A DNA stretch of 64,000 nucleotides from assembly GCA_024734495.1 (NCBI GenBank), contig JALMQS010000099.1, positions 70,003,335 to 70,067,334 of the forward strand. The letters are read 5' to 3'. How positions within the stretch are numbered: position 1 is the first letter of the stretch; each line of letters opens with the position of its first letter. The translations under genes and the position numbers were made by a program. Origin of the DNA: Forficula auricularia (taxonomy: Eukaryota > Arthropoda > Insecta > Dermaptera > Forficulidae). Below are positions 55,628 to 64,000 of the stretch, piece after piece. The notes below the pieces were generated by a model. That model saw only the letters and a list, made by a program, of their open reading frames with translations. It did not search any database and was not told the DNA's origin.

Positions 55628-55768
55628 GACTGATGATGAAGACCAAGTCTTCGAAACTATAGTCTCAAACAAATAAATAATATATATATTCAGATATATC
55701 ATCTCGATATATATGTGTGTATGTTTATTTGCATCAAGCAGAGGACAACCTCTTTGTTTCTCTTTGTG
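55628..55768 (+). mobile_element. Half fold-back element
   Basis: CTGATGAT-GAAGAC-CAA-GTCTTC-GAAACTATAGTC then the 'catctcgatatatatgtgtg' and 'caagcagaggacaacctctt' arm as in 34501-34685. Shows the uninterrupted order used to recognise the solo LTR at 882-1460. From 55770 to 56163 only AT-rich sequence with AATA-type runs is seen. Confidence 0.7.
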
Positions 55769-56163
55769 AATATATATATGTTTTATAATTGTTATGCCTA
55801 ATTTATATTTGACTGTGAAAATTCTATTATCTGTGCCATTTCTTCTGCTTCATTATCTGTGATATTATTTTATTATTGCTGTTGTTGAATTAATTGTCTT
55901 TGATTGTTTGATTATTATTGTTTATCGATTGCACATAGACCCATGGTAGACAGGCTACATTGGAATTCATTCCGAGGCTATTAAGAGAGAGAAAAAAAAT
56001 GGAATATTAAATTGTGTACAATCAAATATGCAATAATCAACAGATAAACAATAAATAAATAATTACAAACAATTAAATAGTTTCGCAGATAATAAAAAAT
56101 AATAAATAATGAATATCAATAATAAATAAATAAAACAATAAAAAATAATAAATAAATAAATAA

Positions 56164-56556
56164 GCAATTGGATGTTGATGAAGGCAGTCCACGGTGGTTG
56201 TAAAAAATAAGACTATAATGGTTTTATTATTTTACATTTATTCGTTAAACCGACGTTTCGGAGATTTATTCTCTCCTTCTTCAGGGTAACGAAATGTCAA
56301 TGAAAGTAGTTCAAATCATAATTACTTCCTGTCTCCTTTGATAATGCCAAGAAAAATTTTATAATGTTTTCTTGGCATTGTTAAAGGAGACAGGAAGTAA
56401 TTATGATTTGAACTACTTCATTGACATTTCGTTACCTGAAGAAGGAGAGAATAAATCTCCGAAACGTCGGTTTAACGAATAAATGTAAAATAATAAAACC
56501 ATTATAGTCTTATTTTTTACAACCACCGTGGACTGCCTTCATCAACATCCAATTGC
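56164..56556. mobile_element. Near-perfect 393-bp palindrome
   Basis: Arms of about 190 bp ('gcaattggatgttgatgaag' and inverse) differ at only about four positions (two 1-nt indels, two substitutions). Each inner arm carries CTGAAGA-A-GGAGA...TCTCC-GAAACGTCGG. Very young or gene-converted. No ORF. Confidence 0.9.
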
Positions 56557-57053
56557 ATATTTATACCAGTCCGTCTCCTAAAGAAAAACGCTATCAAATA
56601 AATAAATAAATAAAATCATAAATAAATAAAACAATAAAAAAATAAAACAATAAATAAATGATGAAAAAATGTCACAAATAATAAAATTTTCACAGCCAAA
56701 TATAAATTAGGTATAATAACTATATATTTAGTTGTCGATTGTACTATAGCTTGATCTTATTTGCTAGGATAAACCTAATCAATGATTTGACTATTCCAAA
56801 ATTCATAACTCTGTCAATTTTTGGAATTATTGGGCGAGACAAAAAGCGTTTGGTTCAGTTGATTGAAACAGGAGATGACATTAGCTCGATTTTAAACAGG
56901 GTGAAGATAAGGGCACTTTGCCCTTGCCCATCACATATAAATAATAATCTAAATACAAATAGTGTTTCGAATTTTGAATTTCCTCAAAATTCGAAGGGCA
57001 ATAGAATGACATTTCCCAAATTGAATATAAAATACCCAAGTCTAGTTCTATAG
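56557..57053 (+). pseudogene. Unrecognised ORF remnant with a partner at 55030
   Basis: 56795-57053 reads KFITLSIFGIIGRDKKRLVQ, ETGDDISSILNRVKIRALCP and ends SNFEFPQNSKGNRMTFP... I do not recognise it. Its DNA recurs at 55030-55160 and the last part at about 4575-4630, so it belongs to a dispersed element. An AAAT-type microsatellite run (56590-56665) precedes it. Confidence 0.45.
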
Positions 57054-57664
57054 GCAATGTGAATGAACTCTTAAATTAAAATTTGAAATTGATAATCATT
57101 GAAAAGGTCAAATAATATATTAAAATTTAAATAAAAGTAAGAAAATAATAAATAGTGTTGGAACCTTATAGTTATTGAAAAGAAACATTTAAAAAAATTG
57201 GGTGAACATAAAAAAATTGAAATGATAATGAAAGTTAAAAATTATTTTGAAAAATATATCAAAACATACCATTATAATAAGTTCCATTAATTTAATATAA
57301 ATATGATTTCTAATTAATTAGATGTCAAATAGATGTGAGTTGAAGCAGCCATATTGCAGAATTGCCAACCTAAATAATAACAGAATAAATTATTATAATT
57401 AAAATAAAAGTAAATTTAAAATTAAAGATATACATATATATTTATAATTAAAAATGAATCGAATTATTAGAATATAAATTTTTTATATTCTAAAAGAAAA
57501 ATGCAGACATTTATTTTAGGGATTTATGTACTGTCGTCTCTTTAGTAACCAGAGGCAAATATAAATTTATTCATTCAAAAATTGGAAAAAGCAATAGGCG
57601 CACTAGTAATAAATAATAAACTTAATTATAAAGTATCTGTTTTTTCATGTATTATGTAAAATAA
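57054..57664. other. Unassigned AT-rich stretch
   Basis: No gene or repeat recognised. Confidence 0.35.
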
Positions 57665-57975
57665 ATATAAAGGAGATTATGGGAGACCCAAGTCCGTAAA
57701 AACAGTGAAGCTGGAAAAAGTCCGCATTAATATAATGCTATGGGAAGTAGCGGAGAGAAAGAGATTAGAGGCTTTCGAAATGTGGTGATACAGAACAATA
57801 AGGATTATCAAATGGTTGGATAAAATTACAAATGAAGAAGTTCTTGGAAGAATCGGAAAAAGAAGAACCTTGTGGAAGAGTCTGAAGAAGAGAAGAGGTA
57901 CACACACTGAGACATGGGGGACTGCTTAGGGGATGATATCTTGGAGGGGGAGGTGGAATAGAAAAGGGGAAGGCT

Positions 57976-58875
57976 AAATAAAAATATCCCCCGACAAAAT
58001 TTCCCACGACAAAATATCCCCGACAAAATATCCTTCAGACAAAATATCTCATGACAAAATAACCCATCCCCGCGTGAATCTTATGAGTAATGCAAATCGA
58101 CTCCGGTTCGGTTAATATATATACTATACTCTGTTGGGTTCGTATAGTTCCTTTTCGGGCTAGCATTTAGACGGTTCGTATAACTGACGCCAACCGAACC
58201 GTCTAAAAACCAGCCCGAAAAGGAGCTATACGAACCCAACCGAGCCGAACTGAATATATATTAACCGAACCTCCTAAAGTTTAGTCCGGGAGGGTGTGTT
58301 TCGGGCTCCCATTTTTTTCTAATCAAACACACATTGAAAACCGAACCAGCCAATTGTCGCCCGGGGTGTGTTTGGGACTCCCATTTTTTCATAATCAAAC
58401 ACACATTGAAAACCGAAGAGCCAATCGTCGGGCGGGGTGTGTTTCGGGCTCCCATTTTTTTTCTAATCAAACACACATTGAAAACCGAAGCAGCCAATCG
58501 TCGGGCAGGGTGTGTTTGGGGCGCTATATTTTCGCCCAATATTATAATAATAATTAATAACGATAATGATTAATAACACTTTTAACAAACAATCAATAAT
58601 TGTGTAATGTAAACATAGACGATAAATAAGTAAATATAGATGATAAATACTATATTATAGATAGTAAAAATAATAAATTGTTAGCTAGAAAATCTAACGA
58701 CAGACAGCAGCACTTTTAAACGGCTAATTAGCCGCCAAAATATGAAAGTCTGTTTATATTATTCAAAACTATGATTATAAGCTTCTCACTTAATCTCTTT
58801 TGTATTCTCCCTTATACTGGGGAATATTTTGTCCTTTGTATATTTTATCGGGGGATGTTTTGTCGGGGGCTGAAA
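57976..58875. mobile_element. TIR element with GACAAAATATCCCC repeats
   Basis: The left end has four or five degenerate copies of GACAAAATATCCCC, and the inverse copies lie at 58817-58872. Inside are a palindrome (58107-58270), a ~72-bp minisatellite (58288-58540) and AT-rich sequence. No transposase. Confidence 0.7.
58288..58540 (+). repeat. ~72-bp minisatellite, 3.4 units
   Basis: Units begin at about 58291, 58363, 58437 and 58508 with GGTGTGTTT and share 'atcaaacacacattgaaaac' and 'gccaatcgtcgggcg'. Open frames on both strands are repeat artefacts. Confidence 0.9.
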
Positions 58876-58974
58876 ACTCGCGGTACCCATCAAACCAGTC
58901 TTAGAACTGTATACTCAATGATGATGATGATTTCTTGGTGATGGCGAAGTAAGAAAGAGGTTTAGGTAGTAAGA

Positions 58975-59285
58975 AGTACCCGTTGAGGGGCGGCGTGGGT
59001 ATTTATAGCAGGAACAGGAAAATGTCGCCCATGCTGCTGTTGCGTGGGTGGGTGGGTGTCATCGCCACTATGCTCTCCTGTTTTATCACTCAGCTCCGCC
59101 CCATTGCAGGAAATAAACGAGAGCCTCGACGCCGACGGCTCCCTGGCATTCAGCCTGTTTTTACATCCCATTTACATCCCTGGCAAGAAGAAAATCCAAT
59201 CCAAAGGGAAATACTCTCACTCATGGATGCAAAAAGGGGAGGGAAGGTCCGAGATGTGTATCAAAGAAAACGTTGATAGGAGTAT
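58975..59285 (+). other. GC-rich, exon-like island, unrecognised
   Basis: CpG-containing block unlike its neighbours. A candidate acceptor CCATTGCAG at 59102-59110 precedes EINESLDADGSLAFSLFLHP and then IYIPGKKKIQSKGKYSHSWM in one frame. I know no family with this sequence. It could be a lost host exon, foreign DNA or an element interior. Confidence 0.35.
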
Positions 59286-59366
59286 TGTAAAGATTAACAA
59301 AAAGAAAACAATGAGGCTATCCTCTGTTTGATGTACAGACATATGGTCTCAATCCTTGATTTTCAA

Positions 59367-60022
59367 TCTACTATTATTAAACGAGCAAAAATTGTTTATA
59401 TATATATTTGTATCATAGTTCTATTTTGAAAACGGCTCTACCGATTTTGATGAAAACAACTCTATTAACAAGTTTTGAAAAATGAGAAAACGTTCTGGCT
59501 AGATTTGGACCTCATCAAAATTCATCTAAATTGACTTTTTCTTAATTAAAGTAATTATTGACTGATGAAAATGTCAATAAAAAAGTTTGTTTACATTTTT
59601 TTCAATTATCTTTTATTTATTAATTGGTTTTTTAATTTTAAAACCCACTAATACTTTATACCAAATATTATTATATAATAAAATTAAACAATTTAATTTA
59701 TTATAAATTGAGTTTTAAATGTCGCAAAGAGTTAATAACAAATATTATTATATATTAGAATTTGCTAATTTAATTGATTATTATAAAAATGTGGGGGTTC
59801 GGGTGGGAGGTTTAGGAGGTGGGTGGTGGGAGATCCGGGGTCGGGCGAAGTGCGGGGTTTCGGGGGCGGGGGTGGGAGTTAAGGTGTAGGATGTGGTCCA
59901 AGGGCGTGTACTATATATATTTGTATTTTTATCAGAATTTTAAATTAAAAATAATATCTATTAATATATGGCTTTTAACTGAAGTAAAAAGTTACCGAGC
60001 ATTGCTCGGTGGCTCCAGGTAC
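59367..60022 (+). mobile_element. Helitron-like element (GTAC family), copy 2
   Basis: Starts TCTACTATTATTAAACGAGC after A, ends with hairpin ACCGAGCATTGCTCGGT, then GGCTCCAGGTAC before T. 656 bp with a G-rich tract (59790-59910). Confidence 0.72.
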
Positions 60023-61400
60023 TAAATATTGATTCCAAAGATATTTTTATCAATTCTAATATAAGATTATTTAGAGACATCAAATACGCTATTTATTTTG
60101 AAATTAAGTGAAAAGTAACTTTTTAACACTCGAAAAAATCTGACATGAATGATAAGGGTCCCCCTGTGGGCGCAATTCTTGATTTTCATAGGAAAATAAA
60201 GTATGAGTTACAAAGATATTTTTAACAAATATATTATGAAATTATTTAGAAAGAATAAATATGCAGTTTATTTTGAAATTAAGAGAAAAAATTAACTTTT
60301 TCACTCTCGAAAGAATCTGACATGAATGATAATGGCCCCCCCCCCCCCCTGTGCTCTCAAGCCTTGATTTTTATAGAAAAATAAAATATTAATTCCAAAG
60401 ATATTTATATCAAATCTATATATATAAAAATTAAGGTTTTGTCTGTAGATTGGTCCAAATCACGCCAAATTTTGGTTGCACACGTTTCAAGCAAAGTTAT
60501 GAACGAAAACACCCTGAACAAAATTCCTGTCTGTATGTCTGTCTGTATGTTTCCGTGGTTTCCGCGAAAAGTTGCTCACGATTCACGTAAAAACGGCTGA
60601 AGGGATTATTATGAAATTTCATATTTGTATCAAATGTCTTATAACTTAGGTTTTTAGCTATATAACGTTTTGATATTTTGTGTTGGAATCGGGGTGAAGT
60701 GAGGAGTAGGGGGCACAGGGGGTGAAGCGGGGGTCCAGAGGGCGTAGTTGGGGGTGGGATCCAGGGGGCTAGGCCGGGGGTGAAAGGCACGGGGGTGCAG
60801 GGTTTGGTGGAGTGGGGGGTTCAAATGAGTAGTGGGGTGGTACGGGGGTGGGGTGCATGATGGAGTGTTGGGGTGAGGGCGGGGCTTGGGCACGGATGTA
60901 TGGTGTGGGGGTGGCGGAGCTGGGTGGGTGGTGGGGGTGAGTGGGATGTGAGGTTGGGGTTCGTGGGTTGGGGTTCGTGGGTTGGGGGTCCGAGGTAGCT
61001 GGGGTGCGGGATGGAGTGTTTGGCTGGTGGTGTGGGGGGCGGGGGTTGGGCACGGGTGCATGGTGCGGGGGGTAGGGGTGCTGGGTGGGTTTCGAGGGGG
61101 TGTGGTGGGTTGGATTGGAGTGTGAGGGTGGGGTTCGTGGGTTTGGGGTCCAGGGGGTGTGCCTTGCAGCTAGTATATTATAAGAGTATTTAGAGAGAAT
61201 AAATATCCAATTTATTTTTAAATTAAGAGAAAAAAATTAACTTTTTCACCCTCAAAATAATCTGACATGAATGATAATGGTCCCCCTGTCCTCTGAAACC
61301 TTGATTTTTATAGGAAAATAAAATATTAATATTATAAGAGTATTTAGAGAGAATAATTATGCAATTTATTTTGAAATTAAGAGAAAAAATCTGAAATGAT
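60023..61400 (+). repeat. Tandem array of ~185-bp units, broken by a Helitron
   Basis: Units start near 60028, 60213, 60389 and 61327 ('ccaaagatatttttat', 'gaaattaagagaaaaa', 'tctgacatgaatgataa'). The third unit is split by the Helitron at 60415-61173 and continues at 61174. A long C-run at 60333-60348. Confidence 0.82.
60415..61173 (+). mobile_element. Non-autonomous Helitron (CTAG family 1), copy 2
   Basis: Starts TCTATATATATAAAAATTAA after A, ends GCCTTGCAGCTAG before T. The 5' 240 bp match 5707-5950; the rest is G-rich with telomere-like tracts. ORFs across the G/C tract have biased composition only. It sits in a unit of the 60023-61400 array, which fixes both borders. Confidence 0.88.
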
Positions 61401-62117
61401 TACTAAAATAGAATCACTTTTTTTGTTAAAATTTGTAATATTTTGTTTTAATATATTTTTCTTCCAAATAATTAATCCTTTCGGACCACGGGGTATCGCT
61501 GAATAACTCGATCGAAACGTCGTAGTTTTATTGTCTTATTCATTCGTGGTCAATAACTAATTATAATTAATTATTTGTAATTTTAATAAAATTTCAGCCT
61601 TTAATATCAAACTGTGTGTGTGTGTGTGTTTCCAAAGGCAGGCATTATACCTTCAAGATAACAATTCACTTAAAGATAATGCCTATAATAAAATAATAAA
61701 TATAAATATTTTTTTAAGATAATCTAAGAAAATATATTTTTTCAAAAATAAACTCAACAGTGAAAATAAAAACAATGATAACAATTAAAGATAAGCTGAC
61801 GTGGCCTCCACATAGATTTACCATATACCTGGCCTCTTTAATATAATTTTAATACAATTATTTATAATAATTTACGAAAGAACCCTAGCCCCACTTTTTC
61901 TCCGGGTGAAATTTCCTTTTAATATGATACGAGTATTTTTATCAATTCTAATATAAGAGAATTTATACATATAGAATACATATTTATTAGACATATACAA
62001 ATGTAAAATAGTTTTTCTCCTATTAGTTAGATATTTTAAATGCCTGCCTATCATTTCAGTTGTCTACCTTCCAGGCGTTCCCGTGAATTTACCGTTTTCC
62101 TTTTAATACACGCAGTA
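61401..62117. other. Unassigned AT-rich stretch
   Basis: 61485-61580 is a diverged copy of 19300-19420 ('gatcgaaacgtcgtagtttt'). 61793-61850 recurs at 24225-24290. No gene. Confidence 0.4.
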
Positions 62118-63026
62118 GCTACACTGGAAAAAACGATATATTTATAGTTAAGAAATTATATTTGATATGAATAGATGGTGAAGTTAATTGTGGCAAAATC
62201 GATCTCTGTTCAATATGAATAAATTATATACGTATTTTAAGTATTCTCATATTTTTTGTTCAACTCTAGATATATTAATAGTTAAGATGCCGCTATTTGA
62301 ACGAAACAGCAACAAGTAAATTATGGAAATATTGTTATTTGAGTAAAATAGTGGAATAGTTGAATTTAATCGTTGCTTATTTAAATGCAATTACGACAAG
62401 AAATTATATAAACTTGAATATTTTTTATTTATAATAAATATAGGTATGCATTTCTGATTAGAAGATGAATATATTCATTTGATGTAGAATCTATATTCAA
62501 TCAAATGAATTATATAAAGATTTATTTTAATTAGTCATTTGATTTAATTATTTAGATAAAAATTTGAATTAATTATTAGTATTTGATTTAAGGTACAAGG
62601 TAACCAAATATTAATATATATTAATATTTCTTATAATCTTAAAGTGGGTTTTAAAAATTAAAAAAAAATAATGTAAACAAAATTTTTTTAATTTTTTTAC
62701 AAATATCTTAATTATTAAGATATCACTATTTGCAGAAAATCTAAGTCGTTTTATGATAAAAAAACATTTGTTTATATAAAATAAGAGGTTTTACTAGAAG
62801 TAAACAAGACATTCATTTGATATTAAGAGATATCTAATAGAATAAAATAGATCACTCAAGTATATAATATATTTGGATTAAATACCTAAAAATTTGGTCA
62901 TATTTGGAATGATTTCGATATATCTTGATTATTAATAAAAATATATTTGGAATAAATAAGAGCTCATTAAAAATGCGCAACTCTATCAATATATTTATTA
63001 TAAAGAATTTGTTTTTTCAGTGTAGC
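62118..63026. mobile_element. TA-flanked TIR element (909 bp)
   Basis: GCTACACTGGAAAAAAC at the left and GTTTTTTCAGTGTAGC at the right are inverted, with TA on both sides. The interior is AT-rich with no transposase. Probably a non-autonomous Tc1/mariner-like or related element. Confidence 0.72.
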
Positions 63027-63134
63027 TATTTTCCATTATTCTATTTCCTGTTAAATCGTTTGTTTAATATCTTTTTATTTTCCAAATCGAAAATTACTGA
63101 GCATTGCTCGCGCCCATACTACTTTAATCTAATA

Positions 63135-63913
63135 GTACCTGGAGGCACCGAGCGATGCTCGGTAACTTCTTCCTTCAGTTAAAATCTTTATTTTAATATT
63201 ATTTTTAATTTAAAATTCTGATAAAAAGGTCGATTTTTATTTGAGAGCCGTTTTCAAATTAAAAAAATACAAATATATCTATATAGTATTCGACCACTGT
63301 ACCCCCCACCTCCACCCTGCTCGACCCCACCCCCGAAACCTCGCCCTACCCCCGGATCCCCCACCACTGCCCCCACCTTCTGCACCCCCACATCCACCAC
63401 ATCCACCCCCGCTCCGCATCAAGATCGCTTTCTCATCCTCAAAACTTGTTAATAGAGTTTGTTTCATCAAAATCGTTAGAGCCGTTTTTAAAATAAAAAA
63501 AAATAAAAAAAAATACAAATACTTATATATATATATATATACCTGGAAGACCGAGCTTTGTTCGGGTTTAGTTAATGCTTGACAACAACACACCACAATC
63601 ACAATAGTTCTTCAAGGCCTTTGAAAACAATTAGCCCAACCCATTGTCTTTCTGGGTATAATAGTAAAAGGAAAACCTTTTTCTAAAACCTTAAGAATGG
63701 AATTTTTCTACCTGAGAATAATTAATTCGATTACGATAAAACCAATCAAAAACAATTTTGTCGAAGATGAGACCGTGACAGATCGAATTGCCAACTCAAA
63801 AACCGCCTAACCCTTGAATTTCATCAAAATCGGTAGAGCCGTTTTCAAAATAAAACAATGATACAAATATATATAAACACATATACAATTTTTGCTCGTT
63901 TAATAAGAGTAGA
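63135..63913 (-). mobile_element. Helitron-like element (GTAC family), copy 3
   Basis: Minus strand starts TCTACTCTTATTAAACGAGC at 63913 and ends with ACCGAGCATCGCTCGGT, GCCTCCAGGTAC at 63135, before T. 779 bp with a C-rich tract on the plus strand (63300-63410) that creates false ORFs. Confidence 0.78.
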
Positions 63914-64000
63914 GTATCTGGAGGCACCGAGCGATGCTCGGTAACTTTTTACTTCAGCTAAAAGCTTTATTTTAATGTTATTTTTTATTTAAAATCTCTG
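63914..64000 (-). mobile_element. Helitron-like element (GTAC family), copy 4, cut by the window
   Basis: Minus strand ends with ACCGAGCATCGCTCGGT and GCCTCCAGATAC directly against the first base of copy 3, with no spacer. It runs off the window end. Confidence 0.75.

Larger units (their letters stand above)
57665..58935 (+). pseudogene. LINE C-terminal remnant split by an insertion
   Basis: 57700-57975 corresponds to the LINE at 49312-49780 (AFEMW, then KWLDKITNEEVLGRIGKRRT; stop codons present). Its 3' end 'catcaaaccagtcttagaac' with a (GAT)n tail reappears at 58888-58935. Between them lies the element 57976-58875, with some LINE sequence deleted. Confidence 0.75.

Noticed and set aside
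58261..58573. Overlapping ORFs on both strands
   Set aside because: Artefact of the ~72-bp minisatellite; no family resemblance.
60654..61061. Proline/histidine-rich ORFs on the minus strand
   Set aside because: They lie in the G-rich interior of a Helitron and reflect simple composition; several frames are open at once.

Overview
This window looks like AT-rich, transposon-saturated nuclear DNA from a eukaryote, most likely an arthropod (probably an insect). There are no operons, ribosome binding sites or compact genes. Instead there are spliceosomal exons, mariner/IS630, hAT, Harbinger-like, Helitron, LINE, SINE and solo-LTR insertions, and many long inverted repeats. I cannot name the species from sequence alone.

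One host gene is recognisable: the 3' end of a NAT10/Kre33 (RNA cytidine acetyltransferase) homologue on the + strand. Four coding exons (1690-1862, 5464-5703, 7965-8102, 10080-10166) encode about the last 211 residues, and poly(A) signals follow. The rest of the gene lies upstream of the window. Its introns are packed with nested insertions: a mariner holding a LINE and a composite insert in the first, a Helitron that begins 3 nt after the exon border in the second, and a mariner remnant, LINE debris and fold-back elements in the third. The last exon has two candidate splice acceptors; one gives the full lysine-rich tail and the other gives an early stop.

From 10.4 kb to the end I see no intact host gene. 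The region is a mosaic of decayed and nested elements. Several insertions can be reconstructed because the target-site duplication (TSD) is still visible: hAT elements and MITEs at 21048-21256, 35580-35742, 40702-42328, 43507-43671, 48980-50460 and 50123-50277; solo LTRs at 882-1460 and 41688-42324; SINEs at 7292-7448 and 14866-15044; a Harbinger-like MITE at 14371-14567; and a TA-flanked DDE-type element at 50877-52735.

Three signals stand out. First, several Helitron or Helitron-like families are present, with 3' termini CTAG, CTCG or GTAC behind a GC-rich hairpin; the GTAC family forms a zero-spacer head-to-tail junction at 63913/63914. Second, a hammerhead-like core, CTGANGA-N-stem-GAAAC, recurs in many sequence-divergent inverted-repeat elements with covarying stems. 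Third, two tandem copies near 50.6 and 53.0 kb carry an exon-like block whose small ORF differs mostly at silent sites. None of these is proven to be a new system from sequence alone.
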